From Actinidia chinensis (Eukaryota; Streptophyta; Magnoliopsida; Ericales; Actinidiaceae), in NCBI GenBank assembly GCA_009663005.1, contig VIGQ01001169.1, positions 20,001-53,496 of the forward strand: 33,496 nt of DNA, in the 5' to 3' direction. Shown piece after piece: positions 20,988-31,643 of the stretch. The notes under the pieces were generated by a model, which searched no databases, was not told where the DNA came from, and saw only the letters and a program-made list of their open reading frames with translations. The number at the start of each line of letters is the position of its first letter. Position 1 is the stretch's first letter. A program made the translations under genes and the position numbers.

Positions 20988-21590
20988 GTTTCAATTATAA
21001 TAATAAAAAAGGTGGCTTTAATTTACGGAATCATATCAATCAATAAAAATATACTAGAATTCTAATTATATAGCTCAAAAATTAATACAATAAAAATATG
21101 TTATTAGAAATAAATGATGGCATATATTTTTTTTATTTTCTCATTCCTTTTCTAATCATGAATTGCATTTTGAGTTAATTTGCTAAAATGCCACTACGTA
21201 CTTCGGTATAGAAACCACGAAGAGTTGTGTGGTTAATAAGAAAGGTGATTATTCGCACGTAAGGACACAGTAGTAAATTAAAATTTTATCTAACATAATC
21301 AATTGAAATGAAACTGAAAAAACAGAAAAAGAGAAAAGTCTTTGAAATGTACCTGTGTGTCTCTTATGGATCAAAAGATCACAGTTTAAAAATCCAAACA
21401 AAAGAAAATCTCCGTTCTTAACTGGCCCCAATAAAAATGTTTTGAATCGAATATTCAGGGCTGATAGAGAGCAGAAATACGTAATCCAATGAAGACAACT
21501 TTGTTCCTAAAACGGTCTCCAAGAAAGAAGTTGAATCGAACCATCAGGGTCTAGAGAGAGCAAGAAACAATATTAGAAACTTCTATCCAT

Positions 21591-23170
21591 GCAGTATTAT
21601 TCTATATTTACATTTTATTGACTCCTATTTTATATTTGGACACGTAATTCTAATACCCACAATTTTTATAGATATTGTATACCTTAATTAATTGAGACCT
21701 TGCACTTTTTTAGTTGAATAGCACCACCTCATACTTTGTATTATAAGTATTTTAAAAAAATTCTAATATTCTAAGCATAAGGCCAATCAAAAATTAGCGC
21801 ATGATTTATTGTTATTAGTTTTGAAAGGAGCACAATTTTTTAAAAACATAATTGATACAGATATAGATAGTGCACTATTATTATCATGTATGTTTGTGTC
21901 GTATTAAACTTTAACGAACTAAGTTCTACACTCTTCTCTCTTCTCTTTATCAAATACATTCTATTTTTTATCCTTATTATGTAAAATTTAAGTAAATACT
22001 TAAACTAAACCCTCCCACAAAATAATGAAATAAAAGTCAAGGATATAATGGAGAGCATATTTGTCAGGGACAAAAAATATCAAAGGGACTTATTAAATAA
22101 TATTAAATATAATAAAAACCAAAGGTGAATGTAATTGGATAAAAAATGATTACAAAAATCAAGACCCAAAATTATGTGCCTCCAAACAACTATGACTTAA
22201 ATTTTATTAATTCTATTTTATGTAATTTCCCAAGGGAGATTCTATTGTAAATTGTAGAGAGTAGCTTTAAGGGAATAGAGGGAGGGCTTATGGGCATTAA
22301 TATCAATCAAATTTGGTTTATTAGAATCTTATGTTAATGTTTCTGAACGATGACTACGGAAGGGAGGTTTTATATATTGAAAAGATAAAGCAAAGAAGTG
22401 CTAGTAATTTCAAAGGGTAAGTCTGTGTCCCTCTTAAAATTTTTTTTTTTTATTCGTCATTTATTTCTTGATAATTTTATAAACACATATAATATACTGT
22501 GGTTCCCAAATATTTCACATATTAATGTAACACCGTCCCCCGCTTTGATTTTTTGATTGTAATCCAATTTTTAAAGTTTAGTATTTTTTATGTTTTGCAA
22601 TTATAATAATAAAAAAAAGGGAATTGGCTTTAATTTATGAAAATCAAACAATCAATAACATACTATAAGTCTAATTATATAGCTCAAAAATTACTACAAT
22701 AAAAAGATGTTATTAGAGAATCAACGATGCCTTTTTTTATTTATTTTTCTCATTCCTTTTCTAATCATAATTGCATTTTGATTTAATTTGAGTAAAATGT
22801 CACAACAGATGTACTTCAGTCTAGAACCCAAAGCATTGTGTGATTTAATAAAAAGGTGATTATTCGCACATACGGAACCACAAGTAGTAATTACATTTTT
22901 AATCTAACATATATCATGAATGGAAATGAAAAAAGAAAAGCCTTGAAAATATACCTGTGTCCTCCTCGGATCAAAGATCACAAACATAAAATCCAAAAAT
23001 AGAAAGCTATGTTCTTACCAGCTCCAATAAAGAAGTTGAATCGCACAATCAGGGCTTGATAGAGAGCAAGAACACTAATCCCAAAAATCAAAGCTCTATT
23101 CTTAACCGCAACCGGCGGCCGGCCTCCAATAACGAGTTGAATCTAATCAATCAAGATATGAGGGAGAGCA
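21591..23170. repeat. Tandem unit B (uninterrupted)
   Basis: This is the head-to-tail second copy of unit A, with both insertion sites empty (near 22490 and 22595). On the minus strand both units have a potential 5' splice site after matching sequence: GACACACAG|GTACAT near 21350 and GAGGACACAG|GTATAT near 22955. The sequence downstream in sense on that strand is A+T-rich, as an intron would be. The unit could therefore be the duplicated first exon and promoter of a minus-strand gene, but no protein is recognisable. The extra GC-rich CCGGCGGCCGGCC at 23112-23124 is present only here. Confidence 0.65.
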
Positions 23171-24199
23171 ATTTGAGAGAGGCAATAACAAGTAATAACA
23201 ACGAGTGACAATTACATTCTATAACTAAGAGAAGTTTCAGAATCGTTGATTGCTTGTAGCTGGATTTTCCTTTATTTACTTTACTGTAATATGAGAAAAG
23301 ACAAGGAATTTAAATTCCATTCCACTTTCCTTTCTTTCCAAAAGAATAGAATTAATAGAGAAAATAAAGAAAATGTTCCGCTTAATCGATGCTAAATTTC
23401 ATCCAACATGTACCTTCAACCTACAATATTCATCCATTTCATTTCACCGAGGAGCGGCCTAAAGTATCAGAAAATGTTGAACTTATGCCCGCCTAGTCAT
23501 AATTGCAAAGCCCAGACATTGAAGAAAAAGTGTATTTTCAGTTGGTAAATGACAAGACACATGAGCTGCCAATACAACAACAAGACACCAATGCGAATCT
23601 AAAGACATAAATCATAAAAACTCTCTTTAATGGACTGACAAAAGCGGAGAAGTATTACCAGACACCTAAAATATATTGCAGAAATAAGCTGTCACTTGTT
23701 TTTTCAACTTCACCTTCACACTCAGTAATTGGCAAAGACTTCCAGCAACATTAGCCTTCACTCCGCTTTTCTAACCTGATCTAATTCCACTAACATAACT
23801 CCAATCTTCCAATTAGATCAGCTTTTATAAAGGCCTTCTTCTGGTAACCAAAAGTCCAAAAGGCAGGCAAAACTATGTTCCTCATATTAATTCCGTTGGG
23901 TCTTTGAACTTGAGGCAACGCCCTATTTTGGGGCCATTCAGACAAACCAGGACGATTCCCAGCCCCATTTTAATATTGCTGTCGACACCTTCCAAGAATG
24001 GAGTACATAACATGAAAGGTGTGCCTCCTGGTTTTCTCCTTCCGTATCCCACAAACACAAAGAAGAATTTAATTAGGATTAAGAAGAAAATATATAAAGC
24101 GCCAATTGAATCAACAAGTTACGCTTCACATTGATCTTGCCTGTAAAGTTCTCATAAACCCATTCCACAACTCACTTCACCCAAGAGGCATCCCATTTT
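23171..24199. other. No gene confirmed; possible LINE 3' part
   Basis: This region is downstream, on the minus strand, of the LINE reverse transcriptase remnant, so it may hold the decayed C-terminal domain and 3' UTR. No motif strong enough to call was found. The plus-strand ORF 23904-24134 has no recognised domain. Confidence 0.35.
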
Positions 24200-25620
24200 C
24201 ATTCCCTCCACATAACCACTTCCATCCTCCCATACGATTTTCAGTTTCCCATATTAATTTCCCCGTAGGCGCATTTTTCTCTCTTTCTAACCTTCGTCAC
24301 CACTTACTGTTTTTCCTCTTGATTGCTGCCAGCCGCAGCCCAATTCCGTTCCAGCGTCACCATCTTCCCAACTAATTGAATGAAGTTTCCTTTTTCTCTA
24401 GACCTTTCCCAGACATCTAGTTTGGTAAATTTTTAATAGGAACGAGTCGTGAAAACATGTACCTATACTTGGATTGGCATCACATGGAAACGAAGATAAT
24501 TTAAAAGCAGATTTTCAATTTTGAATTTCAAAGATCAAGCAACTAGTATCATAAGTCTCATCACCCCAACACATAGATCATACTCATGAAAATTGAATTT
24601 CAAACCCCAAGCTCAAAACATATGAGAACCCTTTCTCATGTCAGAATAATTCCTCAACCTCTGCATCTGCGTACAATAAATATTGTACCATCTGCAAATT
24701 GTAGAGGGTTGATAAGCGCAATGTCAATATCCTTCTGGCTCTCTGAGTCTGAATTATGATATCAGTCCCCCTGGGCACCCACATCAGACTAGAAAGGGGC
24801 ACATTGTTCCCCATCAATTCCTTAATTATTCTGAATTCTTAGAGTTATAGAACCGTTATTGATACACCAAAGAGGCCAAGAACCCATTCTTAATCTCCTG
24901 ACATCCCGCATATCCCAAACCCACAGAGACTCGTCATGTGAAGTGGTACTCGAGTTCATATTATCATATCTTTTTGAAATCTAGCTTGAAAAAACCACCC
25001 TGTTTATTATTATTTTTCTTCCACAAGTAAACTATTTCATTTCTTATTCTTACCATCATCTAAAAAAAAAACCCGCCAGTATTGTTTCCCTTGACCAAAG
25101 TCATTGCTTTAGTTTTTTAAAGGTATATACCACCTTCAAGATTGGGATTTTCCTATACTCACCCAAACTTGAGGGAGGGGGTGGGGGTTCACTTTTTGGG
25201 AAAAAAGAGATTTCAAACTCCCTTTGACGACTTCCCATTTTGAGTTGAAGTCATCATGCTCTATCTACCACTCATTCTTCTTTAGTGGCCAAATTTTTTT
25301 TTAATGATCTCAAATTAAACCCATCATAGCCTTCATCTTTTGCCTGCATCACAAGCAAAATCTCTTTGAACTCACAAGTAATTCGGACATCTAGGTTACT
25401 TGTAACTGTTTTTTTTTCTTTCGCCGAAGTATTTTCTGAAACTCCCTTTTGAAAATAGGTCTCAATCCAACCTTTCTTCTTCGAAAACATATGAAAACAA
25501 TGCCCTGTCCCCTTTAGCAATTGGCCAATACATGTTTCTGTACATCTTGTAATTGCACGACACACAAAAAGTATTATATCACCTTTCCATAGCAATTGAA
25601 TTTTTGATTTCTATTTCTAA
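24200..25620 (-). mobile_element. LINE (L1-type) reverse transcriptase remnant
   Basis: Minus-strand reading in several frames follows the order of plant L1-type ORF2. First is a linker with YFQKGVSENT and CEFKEILLVMQAKDEG, then YDGFNLRSLKKN (25290-25420), equivalent to the family's KAPGPDGFNxxFIKK. Then RT block FFKLDFKKAYDNMNS (24945-25003), then LINPLQFADGT (24687-24720) in place of the FADDT catalytic motif, and KIENLLLNYLRF (24483-24525) for the KIxxLPFKYLGLP region. The enzyme would copy element RNA at a nicked target. The second catalytic Asp of FADD is read as Gly and stops interrupt all frames, so it is dead. An upstream ORF at 25579-25863 may be the endonuclease-RT spacer, but is not recognisable. 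Confidence 0.65.
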
Positions 25621-26078
25621 ACGCCCATACCATCCTCCAAACAACTTTCCCTCATACAAGGGACACAACAACAATTTTACAAGGTCCGCTTTGTTTTTTT
25701 TATTTTTATAATAACAATAACAAAGGCAACAAACTATAACCACACATTTTATTGTTTGGAAAATCTGTTTAAGGCTCTTCACATGCCACATTCCTGCATC
25801 TAAACCTTGCACATTAAGGTTCTTATACTTTGGATCTTTCAACTGTACTCTAATTTCACACATACTCTAATTCACACTTTTTCATAAATATTGGAGACTG
25901 CACATTTAACTTGTAGAGAAACAATCGAAGATAAGCAGCTTAGTAATTATTTTTTTTATTTGAAGGGGCCATATTACACCTCCTTAACTCTCTGTTAATG
26001 GCGAAAAATTGGATAATTGGCTGCTTTCATATTCTTGGCTTTTATAGAATATGAGTCATCACAAAGATATTGACGTGG
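25621..26078. other. Spacer between LINE and copia element
   Basis: Cysteine- and lysine-rich open frame on the minus strand (to 25863) without a known domain, then A+T-rich DNA. The last four bases, GTGG (26075-26078), are the left target duplication of the copia element. Confidence 0.4.
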
Positions 26079-26272
26079 TGTTGAATTAAGAGATTTGTTG
26101 CTTAATTCAATTAGGAACGTTCTTAATTTATCATCTATAATAGTCATGTTACCATAGGTTAATTAGGAAGATTTTTCTTTTATTTAGTTTTTCTTTTATT
26201 TGTCTTAGGTTATTATTATATATTGAGGTGTTTGTGTGATTAATAAAAATTAGCCTTTCTAAATTTCTTTTT
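26079..26272 (+). repeat. 5' LTR of copia element
   Basis: It starts TGTTGAATTAAGAGATTTG and ends near AAATTTCTTTT. It matches 30661-30864 throughout (AAGAGATTTGTTG, ACCATAGGTT, TTAATTAGGAAGATTT, CTTTTATTTAGTTTT, GTGTGATT). The differences are mostly short indels. Confidence 0.85.
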
Positions 26273-26285
26273 GGGTATCAGAGCA
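26272..26285 (+). promoter_or_regulatory. Primer-binding site, initiator tRNA-Met
   Basis: TGGGTATCAGAGCA directly follows the 5' LTR. The canonical plant copia site is TGGTATCAGAGC, complementary to the 3' end of initiator tRNA-Met, which primes minus-strand DNA synthesis. One extra G is inserted. Confidence 0.85.
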
Positions 26286-26965
26286 CATATAACCCTATCC
26301 CTTACGCTGCCTCTACAACAGCAGCCCCAAACCCTAAACCTAACAGCCACCATGTAAGCCACCACCTCCATTTCCGCCTCCTGCGCACCACCAACCACCA
26401 CCAACCCCCTGTGCGCCCTGCGCAACCAGACAGCCATAACCCCCAGCCTCCTGCCAGCCTCTGTGGCACCCCTTGTGCAGCCACCACTCCACCACCAACC
26501 ACAAACCTCTCGCACTTGGGACAGCCACCTCGCAGCCACCCAGACAGCACCAACCCGCAGCCTCCTAACTCTTCCTAACCAGCCACCTAGACAAACACCA
26601 CCCCACCCTGTGCAGCCCCTGCTCCAACAGACCATAAATCAGTCCATAATAACTCCGGCCATCCTGCTCCGCCTCTGTGTCGCCCCGTGCCGCCACCACC
26701 ATCCCAGCCACCACCACACTCTGTGCAGCCCCCACCACACCGCCCTCTGCGCTTTGCACACAATCCTCTCCCCACCTATCGCAGACATCTTCCTCTGTAT
26801 TCAGCCCTGTGCACCCCCAACTCCTGCGCAGCCCCGCCTCTTGTATTGCACAGCCCTGTGCGTTCCAGCTGCTCCTACCGTGCAAGCCTTAGCTTGCACT
26901 CACGGCCCACCTGCAACCCATTTTGACCCCCCAGTCACCTTTCAGCGAGCCCTAGTTATATGCCC
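26286..26965 (+). other. C-rich, proline-coding leader in copia
   Basis: About 680 bp between the primer site and gag has very strong C-over-G skew on the plus strand and recurring (C)TGTGCAGCCC / CTGCGCACC words. One frame (26463-26969) is open for 168 codons and reads Pro/His/Thr/Cys-rich sequence without a domain. Related copia elements normally go almost directly from primer site to gag, so this may be an acquired insertion, a long leader or a low-complexity gag extension. The minus-strand open frames here are G-rich shadows. Confidence 0.45.
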
Positions 26966-26977
26966 TTAAAAAAAAAA

Positions 26978-29900
26978 AATGTCCGATGTTCTAATAGATG
27001 ATTTCTTGTGTTATTACGGTGATGGCTGGACCTCACTCAGGGAGGTTTTGGCCCCAGCTCATTATGGTCCCGAGCCCAGTTCATGTCTCTCTTTTTTCAT
27101 TATCAACCGAGCCTTAAAACGTGCACGAGCGTGTTGTTGAATGGAAAGAAACTTTCTGCTGGTCTCGTTTCGTTTTAGCTTTACCTTGGTGGAAAAGCGC
27201 AAGACCCGTTGGAATCGGGAAAGGAAACCAAAAAACCGGTAGAGGACTCCTACCGCTATCATGGGAAGTCAGGTCACCCACTGGGGATTTTAGATCTGGG
27301 GCAAATAATTCAATGACTGGTGAGCCTTGAGACCTTTACTCTCCTATTACTTCTGTTAATCAATCGGTTTGATTGCTGATGGGTCATCCATTCCATTCGT
27401 AGTCAGGGAGATGCTCGTTATCCCCGATATTACCCTTTCACTGTTTATCATGATACCACATTTTGCCTATTCTTCTTCTGTCCGTCGGTCTTGCAAAAAG
27501 TCTTAATTGTGCCGTTGTTTCTTACCATCTCGGTTTGTTACTTGCAGGACCTGATTTCGAAGAAGATTTGGTGTGAGGGGTATGAGCGAGATGGACGATA
27601 CTATTAGGGGATCCTTTACCACTCGTACCGTTGTCATCCAAGCTTCATGTTTTCTCTCCACCAGTTTAGGAGTCATCTGTTTAAAGTCCTTCTGGGTTTT
27701 TGTTACAAGTCGGCTGTTTGTTCTAATTTCAGACCTTAAATTTGTGGCATAATCGTTTAGGGACATGCTAAACTTTCAAATATTTATGTGGCTTTTCCCT
27801 CTTTCAATATAAAGTAGGTCAAAAAATTTAATTTTAAATGGTCATTGTGAGTTATCTAAACATTAACTCGTACCTCGTATATTCTGCTATGCAACCGTTG
27901 CACCTAGTGCTTTTGCACCTATTCATTCAGATGTATGGGGGTCCTATCCCGTACTGCTCTCTCTCAACACAGTATTTTTTTGTTATGGAACCTTCATAGA
28001 GGATTACAACTCGTTTGTTACTGGTTTACCTTATGCGTAATAATTAAGGTCTGAGGGATTTTCTCACTTTATCCATTTCATAAATGATCAAAAAAACCCA
28101 AGTATAAACAATTTGGGGTAAAACATATCGGTAAGATGGATAATGGTCGGGAGATAATCACTTAATGAGTTTTCGTTTGCTGAACTTAATAAAGTGGTAT
28201 CCTCCAACACCTCACGCTTGTCCTTACACGCTGAGCAAAAAAATGGGTAGCTGAGCGTAAAATCGTCATATTATGTCCGTGGTTCCGGTGTTCTCTTAAC
28301 GGGGTTATGGGAGTTCCTAAGTATTTTGGCACATGGGGCATTCCTTCACTGCTCCCTATATATCAATGGACTCCCAGTCGGGTACTACAAGGCCAGGGCT
28401 CATCTCATATCCTTCAGCACCTGCTAGTAGAGTACCGATTTCCTATTATTCCTCGCGTCTTTGGGCGCACTTTGTTTTGTCAAAATCGAAGGCCCACCCG
28501 CACCAACTGGGATGATAAAAACCGTACGTTGTATATTTCTCGGGTTATTCCTTGATTGTCACAAGGGGTGTAGGTGTTTATGATCCTGTTTCACTCGTCA
28601 TATGTATCACTCGTTAGGTGTCACCTTTTGGAAAACTGTTTCATTTTTTTTCCTAATTCTACTCTTTTCGGAATCCTAGGTCGTGAAGATGAGATCCTTG
28701 CGCAGATGACACCATTACCTCCTCGTCCACTTCCTATACTTGAGCCTCCCTCATCTCTCCTACAAAAATGGCTCCCTGCCCCCGGATCGGCCTCCAGGAC
28801 CCCAGTTTCCCCACGCTCAGGCTCCCTGCCAGCATCTCTCAGGAGTCAGGTAGTCCTCCTCTTTATTTCTTGATATTCCCCCACCCCGGTACCCACGTGG
28901 TTCGGTCGTCCCCCCTTCATTTCCTTATTTCAATAGTACTAAACAGCCTATTGCCCAGTATAGGTCTACCCACGGTCTTTCAAGATCCTATAAGTCTTTT
29001 CTTAGTTCAGGTTGATTCGATTGCGATTCCTCGCTCAGTCCATGGAAGCTCTCCCAAAGATCCTCTATGGGTGTCTGCCAGAAGGCGGAGATGGTCGAGG
29101 CTCTTCAGGCACATCGAACTTGGATCTTGTTGCTTTGCCGAAAGGGAGGAGAGAGCGCACTGTAGGGTTGTAAAATGGGGGGTCAGTGTCAAGTATTTGG
29201 CGGATGCCTCAAGGTTTTGATCGATATTAAGGCTCGCACTGGTTGCTAAGGGTTTTACTCAGATTCAGGGGTAAGGATTTTGGTTGCTACGTTTTGCCCC
29301 AGTTGCCCAAATAAACACAGTTCGCCTTCTGATTTCCCTCGCTGCTTCTCACTCATGGCCTCTTCCACAAATTGGATGCAGGAATGCTTTTCTTAAAGGT
29401 GATCCTCGAGAGTATAGATATGGACTTCCACCTCCCAGGTTTTTGGGCGTAGGGGGAGGATGCGGGAGTATTTCGGGGAATGTTTGTCGCCTCCGAAAAA
29501 ATCTATCTTAATGGCCTTAAGCAAGTCTCCCGAGGCGTGCGTTTCCAACCGCTTCAGTGAGGTAGTATTGTATAGGGTTTTCGGCCATAGTGGACACTCA
29601 GATATACTTGCTTTATTCGTCCAGTCTCAGGGTTCGGTGCTTCTTAGCTCAGTTTGATGTGATGATATTTTATCACGGGAGACGACGCTTCTGGCATAGT
29701 CAGGTGAAATGGGGATCAGGAGGAAAGCGTTGAAACATAAGGATTTGGGTCCTCTTCGTTATTCCTTGGTATTGAGGTTGCTCGTCTCGCCATGGTATCT
29801 TCTCTCCTAGCGGGGAAGTATTCTCTTGATCTCTTCAGGTATAGGCTAATGCTTGGATGTAGACCTGCATCTACTCCTATGGTACCAATTTGAAAGATAT

Positions 29901-30650
29901 CAGCGAGTAGGGGGGATTGTTTGCTAGATCCATCTATTTATCAGTGACTTGTGGGTCGCCTCATTACTGACGACTACAAGACGTTGTGATCTACATTTTG
30001 TGTGCAGTAATTGGTTGAGCCAGTTATGCATTCACGCGTACCTCTCACCTAGAGCTGTATATCACATTCTCCGGTACCTTTTAAATCGGGTCCCGGTGTG
30101 GATGTTCTATAAATCCGGGAGTCCAGTCGGGCCTGGGCCTCTCATGCTTTACAGATGCTGATATGCGGGGTCTGGGGTGGTCTAAGCGTGATAAGAAGCT
30201 CTACTTCTGGTTTTTGACCTTTAATGGTAGTTACTCATATCTTGGAAAAGTAAGAGCAAGCAGTAGTTGTCTCTCGATCTTCTGCGAAAGCTTAGTATCG
30301 TGCCATGGCTCAGGGAACAAAGTGAAATTATTTGGCTTCGGTCCCTTCTAATGAGGTGGGTTTCTCAGTGACCGGGACTCATCTAATTCTTAACCTTATT
30401 TTGTGACAAGAAGTTAGCTATTCATGTTATACTCTGACTCAGTTCTTCATGAGAGAACAAAGGCACATTGAAGTTGATATTCCCTTATTCGGGAAAAGTT
30501 CGTTAAGGGGGTTATAACTCACAGCTATTATGACATCATCTGCTAGACTGCTGATATGTTCACTAGTCGATGGGACCCCATTGTTGAAAGTCAAAACTCT
30601 TTTCAGCGGGGTCGTGTGATATCTTCGCCTCAGCTTGAGGGGGAAGTGTT
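26978..30650 (+). pseudogene. Copia gag-pol polyprotein, frameshifted
   Basis: A possible gag start is ATG 26980 (MSDVLIDDF). LNGKNFL followed by SRSF-like sequence (27130-27180) is the gag core. Protease: the SGANNSMTG active-site region (27292-27325) follows a decayed WILD. GAG-pre-integrase: LWHNRLG (27745-27765). Integrase: HSDVWG (27925), DNGRE (28140-28155), VAERK (28245-28262) and the C-terminal PRVFG with QNRRPTRT (28460-28505). Reverse transcriptase: LVALPKGR (29120-29145), APVAQINTVRLLISLAASHS (29294-29355), NAFLKGD (29383-29403), RLRKSIYG-like (29490) and a decayed YVDD (DDILS near 29662). RNase H: DAD (30155), SSAKA*YRAMA (30275-30310). The order identifies Ty1/copia. Dozens of frame changes and stops mean no product can be made. 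Confidence 0.85.
30637..30646 (+). promoter_or_regulatory. Polypurine tract of copia element
   Basis: GAGGGGGAAG lies 14 bp before the 3' LTR, in the usual place for the plus-strand primer, within CAGCTTGAGGGGGAAGTG, a sequence typical of plant copia elements. Confidence 0.8.
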
Positions 30651-30660
30651 TGGAAAGTAG

Positions 30661-30864
30661 TGTTGGAATAATAAGAGATTTGTTGTCGATTCAAATTAGG
30701 AAACTTTCTTAATTTATTAATATATAAATAGGTAATGTGGACCATAGGTTTAATTAGGAAGATTTCTTTTATTTAGTTTTCTTATTTAGTCTTAGGTTTT
30801 ATTATATAATTAAGGTGTGTTGTGTGATTTAGAAAAAAATTAAGCCTTTCTCCAATTTCTTTTA
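30661..30864 (+). repeat. 3' LTR of copia element
   Basis: It starts TGTTGGAATAATAAGAG and ends CCAATTTCTTTTA, then GTGG. It is slightly longer than the 5' copy because of scattered one- to three-base insertions. Confidence 0.85.
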
Positions 30865-30868
30865 GTGG

Positions 30869-31490
30869 AATAATTGAGATGCTATATGTAAGCATTAGGA
30901 CTTAATGATGGTGTATCAAAATGAATTATGGTAGACGAAAGTCTATGAACTCAACAAAAAATTTGCGTTTCCTATGGCATGCCTTTTCTTACGCCTGCAC
31001 CGGTCATCTTGTTTTTTTCTTTGAGGGGGTTAAAAGGTTATTATGCCCGGTTGTGTTAGCGATTAATAGGGTGCTGCCAAGAGATTGTTGTGAATTAGAA
31101 AAAAATGGGAGAGAGAGAGGGAAACCAAGGGTATTCTTTACGACTTTGTGGCCCATGCTTAAGAGCAAATCTTCCCAAACTCATCCTCCATCCATTTTTA
31201 AAGAGGATTTAAAAATTAAAATTTATTCGAAAAGTAAAAAAATTGGGAAGATGTGAAAGAAACCCAATAGATTGAAAGAAAAAAAAACTCCAACGTAGAA
31301 GATTTTTGAGTTTGGAAGATTGAAATGAAAAAGATTGTGTTTTAATATTAAATTAAATTACAGTAGAAAGGCAAAGAAGAGTTTAGTTGAGATTGAGATG
31401 CAAAACGAGGCCAGCACTTGAAACAAACCCGTTATCCATTGACAAAGAAGTGCACTGGAATTAGGGTAGGGTGGCGAAGAGAAGGGGATA
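30869..31490. other. No gene recognised
   Basis: One plus-strand ORF (30921-31256, 111 codons; contains ACTGHLVFFFEG and a lysine-rich end) has no motif I recognise and no supporting context. The remainder is purine-rich (GAAAGAAAAAAAACTCC, GGCGAAGAGAAGG). Confidence 0.35.
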
Positions 31491-31494
31491 TAAA

Positions 31495-31643
31495 AAAAAC
31501 GAACGGTTTCAATTGGGTTCAAACGGACAAAAATAATCTATTAACCGATATTTGTGATTCAGATATGATTCGCCTCATATGACAATCCCTCACAAATTTT
31601 AAGCGGCCCAAACCCAACTGAACTCGTCCATTTGACACTTCTA
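31495..31643. mobile_element. Fragment with hAT-like end
   Basis: The right edge GTCCATTTGACACTTCTA (31626-31643) reads in reverse complement as TAGAAGTGTCAAATGGAC, like the TAGGGGTGTCAAATGGG ends of plant hAT-type elements. It also resembles the ends of the element at 8398-9422. GCGGCCCAAACCCAACTG nearby is the usual subterminal sequence. A matching left end was not found, so this is probably a truncated copy. Confidence 0.4.

Larger units (their letters stand above)
12290..21590. repeat. Tandem unit A, split by two insertions
   Basis: Three pieces of this span match unit B (21591-23170) in the same order: 12290-13270 matches 21595-22490, 14826-14928 matches 22490-22595, and 20993-21590 matches 22598-23100. 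Examples are GACTCCTATTTA, AAATTAGCGCATGATTTATT, ATAGCTCAAAAATTA and GGTGATTATTCGCAC in both. Without the insertions the unit is about 1.7 kb. The two breaks are the LTR-like block at 13275 and the LTR retrotransposon at 14929. Confidence 0.75.
26079..30864 (+). mobile_element. Full-length decayed Ty1/copia retrotransposon
   Basis: It has two LTRs of about 194 and 204 bp, a tRNA-Met primer-binding site, a gag-pol interior with the copia order (protease, integrase, reverse transcriptase, RNase H), a polypurine tract and a GTGG target duplication on both sides (26075-26078, 30865-30868). Total length 4.79 kb is normal for the short-LTR copia lineages (Ale/Retrofit-like). All reading frames are broken. 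The element moved by RNA copying and reintegration. Confidence 0.85.

Noticed and set aside
26240..26885. Minus-strand Gly/Trp-rich ORFs (up to 131 codons)
   Set aside because: These are antisense shadows of the C-rich copia leader; composition alone explains them.
28574..29220. ORFs of 99 and 150 codons in the copia element
   Set aside because: They are chance-open pieces across the integrase-RT linker; the true polyprotein signal jumps between frames here.
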